Assembly (NCBI GenBank): GCA_958296025.1
Contig: OY282430.1
Location: 2,790,001 to 2,854,000 of the forward strand
DNA: 64,000 nucleotides
From: an uncultured Pseudomonadales bacterium
GTDB lineage: Bacteria; Pseudomonadota; Gammaproteobacteria; Pseudomonadales; Azotimanducaceae
Direction of reading: 5' to 3'
Both the position numbers and the translations under genes were made by a program. Below the pieces are notes generated by a model. It did no database searches, was not told the DNA's origin, and worked only from the letters and a program-made list of their open reading frames with translations. Each line of letters opens with the position of its first letter. Position 1 is the stretch's first letter. Shown here in pieces: positions 16,559 to 25,742 of this stretch.

Positions 16559-17848
16559 ATGAAGGTATTGGTGACCGGCGGCGGCGGACGGGAGCATGCC
16601 TTGGCATGGCGGCTGAGTTTAGGTTCTTCGGTCTCCGCAGTTTACGTGGCGCCAGGCAACGCCGGGACGGCCCTGGAGCGCAACATCCATAACGTCAGCA
16701 TAGCTGTCGATGATTTCCCCCGCCTGGCCGATTTCGCGCACAAGGAAGGCATCGACCTCACCATCGTCGGCCCCGAGGCGCCCTTGGTGGATGGTTTCGC
16801 CGACTATTTCAAGGAACGGGGGCTGCGCTGCTTCGGTCCCAGCCGGGCCGCCGCCCAGTTGGAAGGCTCCAAAGCCTTCGCCAAGGGTTTTCTGCAGCGC
16901 CACGGCATCCCCACCGCCGCCTCCGTCACCTTCACCGACTTGGTTGCAGCCAAGGCCCATGTTCACCGGCATGGCCTGCCCATCGTCATCAAGGCGGACG
17001 GCCTAGCCGCCGGCAAGGGCGTGGTGGCGGCGCACAGCCTTAAGGAAGCGGAGGCCGCCTTGACGGCCATGCTGTCCGGCGACGCCTTCGGCGACGCCGG
17101 GCGCAAGGTGGTGGTGGAGGAGTTCCTCGAAGGGGAGGAATCCAGCTTCATCGCCCTGTGCGATGGTCGCACGGCCCTGCCCTTGGCCAGTTCCCAAGAC
17201 CACAAGGCGGCGTTTGACGGCGACCAAGGCCCCAACACCGGCGGCATGGGAGCGTACTCGCCGGCACCGGTGATAAGCGCGGCCCTGCACGCACGGATCA
17301 TGGCGCGCATCGTGCGGCCCACCTTGGCCGGCATGGCCGCCGAAGGAGCGCCCTACACCGGCTTTCTCTATGTCGGGCTGATGGTCACGCCTGGCGGAGA
17401 GGCCAAGGTCATCGAGTTCAACTGCCGTTTGGGCGACCCGGAAGCGCAGCCCATCCTGATGCGCCTGCAATCCGACTTGGCGGCCGCTTGCTGCGCGGCC
17501 TTGGATGAGGGGTTGCAGGGCCAGTCCTTGGCTTGGGATGAGCGGACCGCCTTGGGCGTGGTGATGGCGGCCGGCGGCTACCCCGGCCAATACGCAAAGG
17601 GGCACCCCATCACCGGTCTGGACATCGTGCAGGGGCGGCACTGCAAGGTCTTTCACGCAGGCACCCAGCTGACCGGCGACGCAGTGGTCAGCAACGGCGG
17701 CCGGGTGCTTTGCGTCGTGGGCCTTGGGAAAACGGTCACCGCCGCCCAAGGAAAAGCCTATGCCGCCGTTGGCGACATTGACTGGCGCGATGTCCGTTAT
17801 CGCTCAGACATCGGTTACCGAGCTGTAGCGAGAGAGAAACGCCTTTAA
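16559..17848 (+). CDS. purD: Phosphoribosylamine--glycine ligase
   Basis: Purine synthesis enzyme (GAR synthetase) of the ATP-grasp superfamily, 429 residues as expected. It starts [17 protein letters not shown], has the ATP-grasp blocks [15 protein letters not shown] and [12 protein letters not shown], the [25 protein letters not shown] signature, and metal-binding [12 protein letters not shown]. It follows purH by 12 bases, so the two are cotranscribed. Confidence 0.96.
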   Translation: MKVLVTGGGGREHALAWRLSLGSSVSAVYVAPGNAGTALERNIHNVSIAVDDFPRLADFAHKEGIDLTIVGPEAPLVDGFADYFKERGLRCFGPSRAAAQLEGSKAFAKGFLQRHGIPTAASVTFTDLVAAKAHVHRHGLPIVIKADGLAAGKGVVAAHSLKEAEAALTAMLSGDAFGDAGRKVVVEEFLEGEESSFIALCDGRTALPLASSQDHKAAFDGDQGPNTGGMGAYSPAPVISAALHARIMARIVRPTLAGMAAEGAPYTGFLYVGLMVTPGGEAKVIEFNCRLGDPEAQPILMRLQSDLAAACCAALDEGLQGQSLAWDERTALGVVMAAGGYPGQYAKGHPITGLDIVQGRHCKVFHAGTQLTGDAVVSNGGRVLCVVGLGKTVTAAQGKAYAAVGDIDWRDVRYRSDIGYRAVAREKRL

Positions 17849-17909
17849 CGCACAAAAGATCGCGTGATTTCCACTTCCCCTCTTTTCCGGCAAGGGCCAT
17901 GCTGGCCCT

Positions 17910-18806
17910 ATGCTCACCGAACTGCTGCAACGTTTTGAATCCTTTGAGGGCCTAAGCGCGGCGGAGCTGGCCAACGTCGCCCGCCACACCCAGGCCATCA
18001 ACGTGCCCCCCGGCCGCTGGCTCTGGCGGGAGGGCCGGCGGCTGGGCGGCAGCTACTATTTGGCGCATGGCCGCGTGCATGCCTTCGACCCGCCGCGCAA
18101 CATCGGCCATCGCTGCCTGGAGGCGCGGGCACCGCTATACCCTGGCCTCGCCGCTGCCCGCACCCTGAGCGCCGTGCGCCTGCTGCATGTGGACAGCGCC
18201 CGCATCGACGCCCTGTTGGGGCGAACCGACCCAGGTGCGCAGGAGGACGGCTTGGAGCCTTGGGAGCAGCGCTTTCTCGGCTCTCCACTGATGCGCCGCC
18301 TGGACGCCGCCGTATGGCAGAAGCTGTTCAGCGAACTGGAGGAGCAGCCCTTTGCGGTGGGGGATGAATTGGTCAGCGAAGGAGCGCCGGCCGAGGACTT
18401 CTTCGTCCTGAAGTCTGGCCGCGCCTTGGTTCGAACCGGCGGGCAAACCCTAACGCAGCTGAACGCTGGCGACTTTTTCGGCGAAGACGCCCTGATTCTG
18501 AAGGCGCAACGCAACGCCACCGTCGAAGCCATTGAAGCTGGCACGGTGCTGCGTCTGCCGAAGGACCGCTTCGTGGCCCTGTTGCTCGACCGGGTGGTCC
18601 GCTTCGTGCAGACCGTGGAAACCGCCTCGGTCATCGACTTGGACGAGGCCAACGCCGTCGCCCAACTGCGGCAACGCATCCAAGGCCTCGACCCCAAGGG
18701 GCGCTACCAAGTCATGGGCGGGCGGCCCGAGGAAAGGGCGCTGGCCGCCTTCATCCTGGCCCAAAAGGGCTTTGACGCCTGGGCAGTCGATGGAACCGCG
18801 CACTGA
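17910..18806 (+). CDS. Cyclic nucleotide-binding domain protein
   Basis: 298 residues with two beta-barrel modules. The first (about 15-105) is a degenerate cNMP-binding fold; the second (about 130-225) has the full pattern: FAVGDELVSEGAPAEDFFVLKSGRALV, GDFFGEDALI and RNATVEAIEAGTVLRLPKDRF, with the FGE of the phosphate-binding cassette. No helix-turn-helix follows, so it is not a CRP-type regulator; the C-terminal 60 residues are unassigned. It probably senses a nucleotide or acts as a regulatory scaffold. It is 61 bases after purD and 76 before a HIT gene on the same strand. Confidence 0.75.
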   Translation: MLTELLQRFESFEGLSAAELANVARHTQAINVPPGRWLWREGRRLGGSYYLAHGRVHAFDPPRNIGHRCLEARAPLYPGLAAARTLSAVRLLHVDSARIDALLGRTDPGAQEDGLEPWEQRFLGSPLMRRLDAAVWQKLFSELEEQPFAVGDELVSEGAPAEDFFVLKSGRALVRTGGQTLTQLNAGDFFGEDALILKAQRNATVEAIEAGTVLRLPKDRFVALLLDRVVRFVQTVETASVIDLDEANAVAQLRQRIQGLDPKGRYQVMGGRPEERALAAFILAQKGFDAWAVDGTAH

Positions 18807-18882
18807 CACTCCGTTACCCTCGTCGCGATTTTCCGCTACAGTGCGCTTCCGGGTGCAATCCGGTTTGCTAGGGGACGACGAC

Positions 18883-19227
18883 ATGGCCGACGACTGCATT
18901 TTCTGCAAGATCGCCCGCAAGGAAATTCCGACGGACATCCTGTTTGAGGACGACGACCTGATCGCCTTCAACGACATTCATCCGCAGGCGCCCAGCCATC
19001 TGCTGGTCGTGCCGAAGGCGCACATCCCCACGCTGAACGATCTCACCGAAGACCAAGCCTCCCTGATCGGTGCCTTGGTGCTGCGCGCCCAAGCCCTCGC
19101 CGTCGAGCGCGGCATCGACGAGGCCGGCTACCGCTTGGTGATGAACTGCAACCACGAAGGCGGGCAGACGGTTTTCCACATCCATCTACACCTGCTCGGC
19201 GGGCGGCAGATGCGCGGCTTTGGCTAG
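18883..19227 (+). CDS. HIT family protein (HINT-type)
   Basis: 114-residue histidine-triad nucleotide hydrolase of the HINT branch. It shows CIFCKIARKEIPTDI at the N-terminus, HPQAPSHLLVVPKAHI, and the catalytic HIHLHLLGGRQM with the H-x-H-x-H triad. Family members hydrolyse adenosine phosphoramidates and aminoacyl-adenylates. ATG 18883 starts MADDCIFC. Confidence 0.93.
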   Translation: MADDCIFCKIARKEIPTDILFEDDDLIAFNDIHPQAPSHLLVVPKAHIPTLNDLTEDQASLIGALVLRAQALAVERGIDEAGYRLVMNCNHEGGQTVFHIHLHLLGGRQMRGFG

Positions 19228-19275
19228 TGTCCCAGCCGGCAAACAGTGCCCAGTAACCGGAATGGAGGAGCAAGC

Positions 19276-19896
19276 GTGATCGATCAAGCCATCAACAGCT
19301 TCGACCGCGCCCTGCGCACCCTTACCGGGGGCTTGTCGGCACTGCGCCCCAGCCCCGCCGCAGAGCTGCCGGAAGCGGAGCTGGACACTGACGAGCGCAA
19401 GCACGTCGCCGGCCTGATGCGGGTGAACCATACGGGCGAGGCCTGCGCCCAAGCCCTGTACGAAGGCCAAGCGCTGACCGCCAAACGCAAGGACGTGCGG
19501 GAGCGCCTGCGGGCGGCGGCGGCGGAGGAATCGGACCACCTCAGCTGGTGCGCCGAGCGCCTGACCCAGCTGGACGCCAAGCCCAGCCTCTTGAACCCCC
19601 TGTTCTACGCCGCCTCCTACGCCATGGGCGCCGTGGCCGGCCTAGCCGGGGACAGGTTGAGCCTAGGCTTCATCGAAGCCACCGAAGACCAAGTCTGCCA
19701 GCACTTGGACCGTCACTTGCAGGCCCTGCCCGCCAAGGACGAACGCAGCCGCGCCATCGTCGCCCAAATGCGCCAGGACGAGGCTCGCCACGGGGAAGCG
19801 GCCTTGGCTGTCGGAGGGGTCGAGTTTCCCGAAGCGGCCAAGCAAGCGATGACGGCGCTGTCCCGGCTGATGACGGAGACGGCCTATCGGGTCTGA
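19276..19896 (+). CDS. coq7: Ubiquinone biosynthesis hydroxylase Coq7
   Basis: Di-iron carboxylate monooxygenase that makes the last ring hydroxylation in ubiquinone synthesis in bacteria lacking UbiF. The GTG at 19276 is chosen because GGAGGAG ends 5 bases upstream, giving 206 residues. The metal-binding residues sit in VNHTGEACAQALYEGQ, EESDHLSW, IEATEDQVCQHL and QDEARHGEAA, the four helices of the ferritin-like fold. The stop codon overlaps the next gene's ATG (TGATG at 19894). Confidence 0.92.
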   Translation: MIDQAINSFDRALRTLTGGLSALRPSPAAELPEAELDTDERKHVAGLMRVNHTGEACAQALYEGQALTAKRKDVRERLRAAAAEESDHLSWCAERLTQLDAKPSLLNPLFYAASYAMGAVAGLAGDRLSLGFIEATEDQVCQHLDRHLQALPAKDERSRAIVAQMRQDEARHGEAALAVGGVEFPEAAKQAMTALSRLMTETAYRV

Positions 19897-20312
19897 TGGC
19901 GAACCGCATGGCTCAACGAACGACGCTCATCTGCCTCGCCTTGCTGGCCGCCACCGGGCGGGGGGCGTCGTCTTGCGACGGACTCGAAGGCGCAAGCGCC
20001 GAAGACTGCCGGCGCCAACAGGTCAACCTCGTCGAGTCGGCGCAAGCACGGCAGTTGCTCACCACGCCGGAGGCAGTTCAATCCACCATCACCTCAATCA
20101 GCCGCCGCCAAGGAGGGGAGATGGTCTTCCGCTTGGCGAACGGCCAAGTGTGGATGCAGCAAGCGGTGGGTTACCTGCTGGTGGACCCAGGCGAGCGCGT
20201 CATCATCGCACCGGTGCGCTTCGGCGGCCACATCCTAACCACGGAGCGAAACGCCTCGACGCGGGTTCTGCGCATCAGGCAGCCCAACCAAGCGCCAAGC
20301 CCCACGCAGTAG
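19896..20312 (+). CDS. Hypothetical secreted protein
   Basis: 138 residues; ATG 19896 overlaps the coq7 stop, with a second ATG at 19908. The N-terminus MAQRTTLICLALLAATGRGASS is a signal peptide, so the product is periplasmic. The C-terminal half (MVFRLANGQVWMQQ, DPGERVIIAPVRFGGHIL, STRVLRIR) looks like a small beta-rich module seen in uncharacterised gammaproteobacterial proteins. I do not recognise a function. The overlap suggests translational coupling to coq7. Confidence 0.65.
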   Translation: MANRMAQRTTLICLALLAATGRGASSCDGLEGASAEDCRRQQVNLVESAQARQLLTTPEAVQSTITSISRRQGGEMVFRLANGQVWMQQAVGYLLVDPGERVIIAPVRFGGHILTTERNASTRVLRIRQPNQAPSPTQ

Positions 20313-20367
20313 GGGCGCTCATCTTTTTGCAGTAACATTGGCCGCCATGACGCTAGGCACAGATCCC

Positions 20368-21240
20368 ATGTTGAGCGGCAGCATTGTCGCTTTGGTGACG
20401 CCCATGACGCCTTCCGGGGCGCTGGACTGGGCGGCCTTGGAGCGGCTGGTGGAATGGCATCTGGAGAGTGGAACGAACGGTATCGTGCCCATGGGCACCA
20501 CCGGGGAGTCGGCCACGCTGACCACCGAGGAGCATCTGGGCGTCATCAAGCGGGTGATCGAAGTGGTCGCCGGGCGGGTGCCGGTGATCGCCGGCACCGG
20601 CAGCAACTCCACCGCCGAGGCCATGCACCAAACCCAGGAGGCGCAACGCTTGGGCGCAGATGCTTGCTTGATGGTCACCCCCTACTACAACAAACCCACT
20701 CAGGAGGGCTTGGTGGCGCACTACCAGGCCATCGCGGCCTCTTGCGAGATGCGGCTTGTGCTGTACAACGTGCCGCCCCGCACTGCCTGCGACCTGCTGC
20801 CGGAGACCGTGGCGCGACTGGCCGCCGTGCCCAGCATCATCGGCCTGAAGGAGGCCAGTGGCGACCCATCCCGCATTGAGGTCCTGCGCCGCCTGTGTGG
20901 GGATGATTTCATCCTGCTCTCCGGCGAGGATGCGCAGACCCTTGAGATGCTGCGCCTTGGTGCGATTGGGACCATCTCCGTAACCGCCAACGTGCTGCCG
21001 CGGCCCATGGCGGCCTTTTGCAGGGCTTGGCTGGATGGCGATGCGGACGAGGCGGCGGCCTTGGATGCGAAGTTGCAGCCCGTCCACCGGGCCTTGTTCC
21101 TGGAGACCAGCCCCACTCCCGTCAAGTGGGCGCTGCACGCCTTGGGCAGGATCGACGCCGGCGTCCGCCTGCCGTTGCTGCCCCTTTCCGAACCGTTGCG
21201 CACAAAGGTCATGGCCGCCGTCGCAGCGGCCCAAGGTTAG
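20368..21240 (+). CDS. dapA: 4-hydroxy-tetrahydrodipicolinate synthase
   Basis: Lysine and diaminopimelate pathway enzyme that condenses pyruvate with aspartate semialdehyde. From ATG 20368 (MLSGSIVALVTPM, aligned with known DapA starts) it has 290 residues; ATG 20347 is an alternative. Seen are the GTTGES motif, the YYNKPTQEG block, the catalytic Tyr in VLYNVPPRTACD, and the Schiff-base lysine in IIGLKEASGD. It lies 3 bases before bamC, as in many Gammaproteobacteria. Confidence 0.95.
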   Translation: MLSGSIVALVTPMTPSGALDWAALERLVEWHLESGTNGIVPMGTTGESATLTTEEHLGVIKRVIEVVAGRVPVIAGTGSNSTAEAMHQTQEAQRLGADACLMVTPYYNKPTQEGLVAHYQAIAASCEMRLVLYNVPPRTACDLLPETVARLAAVPSIIGLKEASGDPSRIEVLRRLCGDDFILLSGEDAQTLEMLRLGAIGTISVTANVLPRPMAAFCRAWLDGDADEAAALDAKLQPVHRALFLETSPTPVKWALHALGRIDAGVRLPLLPLSEPLRTKVMAAVAAAQG

Positions 21241-21243
21241 CCT

Positions 21244-22410
21244 ATGCGCACGTTCAACGGCGCAACCCATCCCGACCCCGCGCATCTGTTGCGCTCCACC
21301 GCGTTCAAGCGTACCGGGGCGGTCGCCTTGCTGTTGTCCTCGGCTTTGGCCGGCTGCGGCTGGTTTTCTGACGACAGGGGCTTCTTCGTCAACCGCAGCG
21401 ATGACTACATCGACGCCGAGGAAGGACCCAAGCTGGCCATCCCGGAAGATCTAGGCGGTTCCTTGGAGGACCCTTCCCCCATCCCGCCGGTCCCGCCCCA
21501 GGAGAACGCCCGCTTCTTTCCCGGCCGGCCGCCCTTGCCGGACGCCATCTACGCCAACGACAACCGGGATGCCGTCCGCATCCAACGGCTGGGCCAGCGC
21601 ATCTGGCTGGTGGTGCCGGAGCCGCCCACCACGGTTTGGCCGAAGATAAAGCAGTTCTTGGCGGAGAACGGCGTCGGCGTGACGGCGGAGCAGGCCGGCC
21701 AGGGCCTCATCACCACCGAGTGGCTGACCATAGAAGATACGCAATATCGGGACGTGGTGCGCACCCTGCTGCGGGACTTGAAGGCCGCCGCCGCTGTCGA
21801 GGGCGGGCGCGACCGGCTGGTGCTGCAAGTGGAGCAAGGGCTGCGCGAGCTGACCTCCGAGGTCCATGCCCGCCATCAGCGGGAAGCGGAAGCGGCGTCC
21901 GCAGAACCGCTGGCCTCCACACTGATCGACTTGCCGCCGCGCCTGCTCAACGAACTCGGCGCCTACATCGCCGCCCGGGTGGCCGAGCAAACCATTTCCA
22001 TGGTCGCCCAGGAAATTGCCGGGCGGGCCAAGTCCGAACTGGGTCGGAACGCCTCCGGGGCGCCGGTGCTGCGCCTGTTTCTGGATGAGGAGCGGGCCTG
22101 GGCCACCCTAAGCCAAGCCTTGACGAACGCCGGCGTGGAGGTTCTGGAGACCGACCGGCAAGCCGGCACCTACCATGTGCGCATCCCGGAGACCGCCTTC
22201 ATGGGCGGTGGCGGAGAGCCCAAGCGGGGCTTCTTTCGCCGTATGCTGTCCTTCGGCAGCAGGGGCGGCAAGGCGAGGGAGGTGCGGCTCCGCATCCGTC
22301 AGGAGGACGAACGCATCTTCGGGTTGAGCGTCCAGGATGCGGACGGCGGGCCGGCATCCTTTGAGTACGCGCAACGAGTGCTGGTGCTGGTGCGCGAGTA
22401 CGCGGTTTGA
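21244..22410 (+). CDS. bamC: Outer membrane protein assembly factor BamC
   Basis: Lipoprotein of the BAM complex that inserts beta-barrel proteins into the outer membrane. The signal peptide ends VALLLSSALAGC, a clear lipobox. The unstructured segment after the cysteine, with SDDYIDAEEGPKLAIPEDL, matches the BamC region that binds BamD, and two helix-grip domains follow (about 100-210 and 260-385). 388 residues is within the family range. dapA-bamC order is conserved. Confidence 0.9.
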   Translation: MRTFNGATHPDPAHLLRSTAFKRTGAVALLLSSALAGCGWFSDDRGFFVNRSDDYIDAEEGPKLAIPEDLGGSLEDPSPIPPVPPQENARFFPGRPPLPDAIYANDNRDAVRIQRLGQRIWLVVPEPPTTVWPKIKQFLAENGVGVTAEQAGQGLITTEWLTIEDTQYRDVVRTLLRDLKAAAAVEGGRDRLVLQVEQGLRELTSEVHARHQREAEAASAEPLASTLIDLPPRLLNELGAYIAARVAEQTISMVAQEIAGRAKSELGRNASGAPVLRLFLDEERAWATLSQALTNAGVEVLETDRQAGTYHVRIPETAFMGGGGEPKRGFFRRMLSFGSRGGKAREVRLRIRQEDERIFGLSVQDADGGPASFEYAQRVLVLVREYAV

Positions 22411-22440
22411 AAGCTGACTGAAGGACGGTTGAGCAGCATC

Positions 22441-23286
22441 ATGGAGCAGGTTTTCGAAGTTACCCCGAGATCCTTTCAGGCCGATGTGGTGGAGCGCTCC
22501 AGCAACACGCCGATCTTGCTGCTGTTCTGGGCGGAACAGGCGGCGCCCTCGGTGGAGGCCAAGCGGCAGTTGCAGAGCTTGGTCGGCCAATACGCCGGCA
22601 AGGTGGCTCTGGGTCTGGTCAACGTCGCCGCCGACCAGACCTTGGCCCAACACCTGCGGGTGCAGGCGCTGCCCAGCCTGCGGGTCATCGACAAGGGACA
22701 GGTTGCCCAACAGCTGGAGGGGCCGCAGCCAGAGCAAACCCTGCGGGCGCTGCTCGATCAGCTCACCATGTCGGCGGCGGACCTCATCAGGGCGCAGCTC
22801 GCCGATTTCTTGGACCGGGGCGACCTGCGCGGCGCCCGGCGCTTCCTGCGGCAGGCCGTGCAGCAAGAGCCGAACAACCCCAGCCTCCGCATCGAACTGG
22901 CGGACGTGCTGGCGCGGCAGGGGGAGCTGAAGGACGCCCGCAAGGTTCTGAGCAGTGTGCCGGAAGACGCTGCCGAGCGGGACCGACCGCAGACCCGGTT
23001 GGAGCTGGCCGACGAGGCCGCCGCCCTGCCCACCGCCAGCGAACTCAGCGCCAAGCTGGAGCGGCACCCGAATGACTTGGAGGCCCATTGTCAACTGGCG
23101 GTGGTGGAAGCCGCCCAGAGCAATTTCGAGGCGGCCCTGGAGCACGCCCTGCAGGTGTTGCAGGCAGACCGTTCCTTCGGTGACGACCTCGGCCGCCGCA
23201 CCATGCTGCGCATCTTCGCCGTGCTCGGCAAGGGCAATGAATTGGCTGGCCGCTACCGACGGCGCATGTTCAACTTCATGCACTGA
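22441..23286 (+). CDS. YbbN/CnoX-like thioredoxin-TPR protein
   Basis: 281 residues from ATG 22441; a TTG at 22429 is possible. An N-terminal thioredoxin fold (about 1-105: PILLLFWAEQAAPSVEAKRQL) is followed by YbbN-type helical repeats (FLDRGDLRGARRFLRQAVQQ, LSSVPEDAAERD) and ends RYRRRMFNF. In E. coli, CnoX protects proteins during oxidative stress. Here the active-site cysteines are absent: the expected WCxxC reads WAEQAAP, so it cannot act as a dithiol oxidoreductase; this loss is common in the family. Confidence 0.83.
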   Translation: MEQVFEVTPRSFQADVVERSSNTPILLLFWAEQAAPSVEAKRQLQSLVGQYAGKVALGLVNVAADQTLAQHLRVQALPSLRVIDKGQVAQQLEGPQPEQTLRALLDQLTMSAADLIRAQLADFLDRGDLRGARRFLRQAVQQEPNNPSLRIELADVLARQGELKDARKVLSSVPEDAAERDRPQTRLELADEAAALPTASELSAKLERHPNDLEAHCQLAVVEAAQSNFEAALEHALQVLQADRSFGDDLGRRTMLRIFAVLGKGNELAGRYRRRMFNFMH

Positions 23287-23415
23287 ACCCGTCTTTTCTT
23301 CCGCAACACTTGAAAAATGCGCCAAGATTGGCTACACCGAAGTGACGGCGCTAGGACCCCGGCGCTCCCATCGGTTTGCAGCGATGCCTAACGGATTGAG
23401 AGCCGGCAGGCAAAC

Positions 23416-23420
23416 AGGAG
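23416..23420 (+). promoter_or_regulatory. Shine-Dalgarno AGGAG spaced for an ATT codon
   Basis: AGGAG at 23416-23420 lies 7 bases before ATT at 23428, which is in frame with the glutamine-synthetase-like gene. No ATG or GTG occurs between the upstream in-frame stop (23389) and the family core. The next candidate, TTG 23443, is 22 bases from this site and has none of its own. Confidence 0.5.
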
Positions 23421-23442
23421 AACCCCCATTGACGATCAATCC

Positions 23443-24801
23443 TTGACCGAGAAACTGGCGGAGTACCGGCGCCGCGGCGTCGCCCGCGTCAAGCTGGGCC
23501 TCACCGACTTGGACGGCGTCATCCGCGGCAAGTACGTCAGCCTGGACAAGTTCGCGGACCTGATGGCCAAGGGCGGCGGCTTCTGCGACTGCGTGTTCGG
23601 TTGGGGCGTGGACGACGAACTCTATGACAACGGGCGATACACCGGCTGGCACAGCGGCTTTCCAGACGTTGGCTACCGGCTGCTGGCGGACAGCGAACGT
23701 TGGCTGGCCGACGAGGGTTGCCCTTACTTCATCGGCGAATTCGTAGGCGAAGGGGGCGCACCGCATCCCCTATGCCCGCGCACCCAATTGCGCAAGGCAC
23801 TGGCAAGGTTGGCGGAGCATGGCCTGTGGCTAGTGTCCGGTTTCGAGTACGAGTTCGCCGTGTTTGAGGAAACCCCGCACAGCGTCCGGGAAAAGCACTA
23901 CCACAACCTCAGGCCCCTAACCCCGGGCGACAACTTCGGCTACTCCATGCTGCGCACCTGTGCCCAATCGGATCTGTTCACCCACCTCATGGAGCACTGC
24001 CGCGCCTTGGACCTCGACTTGGAGGGCCTGCACTGCGAAACCGGCGCCTGCATCTGGGAAGCCGCCCTGCAAGCCCGCCCCGACGCCGAGGCGGCAGACC
24101 GGGCCAATCTGTTCAAGACCTTCGCTAAGGCGTATTTCCAGAAGCGTGGCCTGATGACGACTTTCATGGCCAAGTGGTCCATGGACTTTCCGGGGAGCAG
24201 CGGCCACTTCCACTTCAGCCTAGTGGACGCACAGGGCGTCAACCGCTTCCAAGACGCCGCGGACCCCGCCGGCATGTCCACCCTGCAAAAGCAGGCGGTG
24301 GCCGGCCTGGAACACCACCTAAACGACTACTTGGCCCTGCTGGCGCCCACCGTCAACAGCTACACCCGGCTGGTGAAGGGCTATTGGGCGCCCACCGCGG
24401 CGACCTGGGGGGTGGAGAACCGCACCGCCGCCATCCGCATCATCGGCGGCGGCGGGCCAAGCCAGCGGATCGAGTGCCGGGTCGGCGGGGCGGACGCCAA
24501 TCCCTACTTGGCGGCGGCGGCAGCGGTGGCGGCGGCACTGCATGGCATTGAAGAAGGGCTGACGCCAAGCCCTCCCGTGGCCGGCAATGCCTACGAAGCC
24601 GAGGACGGTCTGCCGGAAAGCCACCGCTTTCCCAGCAACCTGGGGGCGGCGACCGACCGCTTGGAACGCTGTGCCGCCGCCCGGGATCTTTTCGGGGACG
24701 CCTTCGTCGATCACTTCGTCATGTCCCGGCGCTGGGAATTCCAGGAATACGAACGCCACGTCAACGATTGGCAACTGGCGCGCTATTTCGAAATCATCTA
24801 A
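23443..24801 (+). CDS. Glutamine synthetase family protein (gamma-glutamylpolyamine synthetase-like)
   Basis: Glutamine synthetase fold enzyme that ligates glutamate to an amine using ATP; the pattern resembles gamma-glutamylputrescine synthetase (PuuA) more than GlnA. Seen: LGLTDLDGVIRGKYVS at the N-terminus, GFEYEFAVFE, GACIWEAAL, SGHFHFSL, NSYTRLVKGYWAP and ENRTAAIRI, containing the metal and ATP ligands. 452 residues from TTG 23443; initiation at ATT 23428 would add DDQSL after the first residue and has the only good ribosome site. Neighbours are a class I amidotransferase and Amt, so a role in amine or ammonium nitrogen use is likely. Confidence 0.85.
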   Translation: MTEKLAEYRRRGVARVKLGLTDLDGVIRGKYVSLDKFADLMAKGGGFCDCVFGWGVDDELYDNGRYTGWHSGFPDVGYRLLADSERWLADEGCPYFIGEFVGEGGAPHPLCPRTQLRKALARLAEHGLWLVSGFEYEFAVFEETPHSVREKHYHNLRPLTPGDNFGYSMLRTCAQSDLFTHLMEHCRALDLDLEGLHCETGACIWEAALQARPDAEAADRANLFKTFAKAYFQKRGLMTTFMAKWSMDFPGSSGHFHFSLVDAQGVNRFQDAADPAGMSTLQKQAVAGLEHHLNDYLALLAPTVNSYTRLVKGYWAPTAATWGVENRTAAIRIIGGGGPSQRIECRVGGADANPYLAAAAAVAAALHGIEEGLTPSPPVAGNAYEAEDGLPESHRFPSNLGAATDRLERCAAARDLFGDAFVDHFVMSRRWEFQEYERHVNDWQLARYFEII

Positions 24802-24959
24802 CCCGCCGCCATCCAGCCAATAAGAACATGGGCAATCCCCAGTGGCGCACCCATCTTGCGTTCGCCGAAAGGGGAACGCTCCCGTGCCGTCCACTGCGGC
24901 ATGGAAACGAATTTCAGCGGACAAGCGCAGGGCGCCTCGGACGAGGCTCTTAGACATCC

Positions 24960-25670
24960 ATGAGAATTGGCGTCCTGCAAGCCGATTCCGTGTTGGAGCA
25001 GTTTCAGCCCCGGCACGGCGACTACCCGCAGATGTTCGGCGACCTGTTCAGCCGAGCTGCGGACGGCGCGACGCTGCAGTTTGAGACCATCGACGCCATT
25101 GGCGGCGGCCCCTATCCCGACCCCTTGAGGTGCGACCCCTATGTCATCACCGGCAGCCGCTACAGCGTCTATGAGGATCTGCCTTGGCTTCCGGGTTTGG
25201 TGGATTTCGTGCATCGAGCGCTCGCCGCCGGCCGTTGCCTGGTGGGCATCTGCTTTGGCCATCAGCTCATCGCACACTGCTTTGGCGGGCGGGTGGAGCG
25301 GGCATCGGGCTGGGCGGTGGGGGTCCACGGCAGCCGCATTCTGCGCAGAGAAAACTGGATGGCGCCGCCGGCCGACGCCGTCAACCTGCTGTCCAGCCAT
25401 CAGGACCAAGTGACGCAACTGCCGCCCGGCGCCAAGCTGATCGCCAGCAATGAGTTCTGCCGCTTGGCGGGTTTCACGTTGGGCCGGAAGGTGCTCACCT
25501 TGCAAGGCCACCCGGAGTTCCGCAAGGCCTACTCCCGGGACCTCATGAACCTGCGCCGCGGGCAGATCGGCGAGGCCACCTATCGGGCCGGCATGGCGTC
25601 CCTAACAACTGAGACCCAGCAAACCCTAGTGGGGCGTTGGATACTGAATTTCTGCAGAGCTGCGCAGTAA
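24960..25670 (+). CDS. Class I glutamine amidotransferase domain protein
   Basis: 236-residue stand-alone GATase1 (GuaA-like). The nucleophile elbow is GICFGHQLIAH with catalytic Cys, and the His-Glu pair is in LQGHPEF. It would release ammonia from glutamine or hydrolyse a gamma-glutamyl compound. Being just after a gamma-glutamylpolyamine synthetase-like gene, it may act on gamma-glutamyl-amine products, but this is inference. It converges on amt, with 72 bases between the two stops. Confidence 0.82.
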   Translation: MRIGVLQADSVLEQFQPRHGDYPQMFGDLFSRAADGATLQFETIDAIGGGPYPDPLRCDPYVITGSRYSVYEDLPWLPGLVDFVHRALAAGRCLVGICFGHQLIAHCFGGRVERASGWAVGVHGSRILRRENWMAPPADAVNLLSSHQDQVTQLPPGAKLIASNEFCRLAGFTLGRKVLTLQGHPEFRKAYSRDLMNLRRGQIGEATYRAGMASLTTETQQTLVGRWILNFCRAAQ

Positions 25671-25742
25671 CGGCCAGCGGCCTTGACCGCCGGCAAGGTC
25701 GAAAACGCAATCCGCCGCCCATTGGCCCAAGGCGTCACTCCG

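Noticed and set aside
19226-19236. CTAGTGTCC match at 19226 and at 23829
   Set aside because: Only the first nine bases of the 19-bp repeat match; both are inside or at the end of ordinary genes and lack the rest of the motif.
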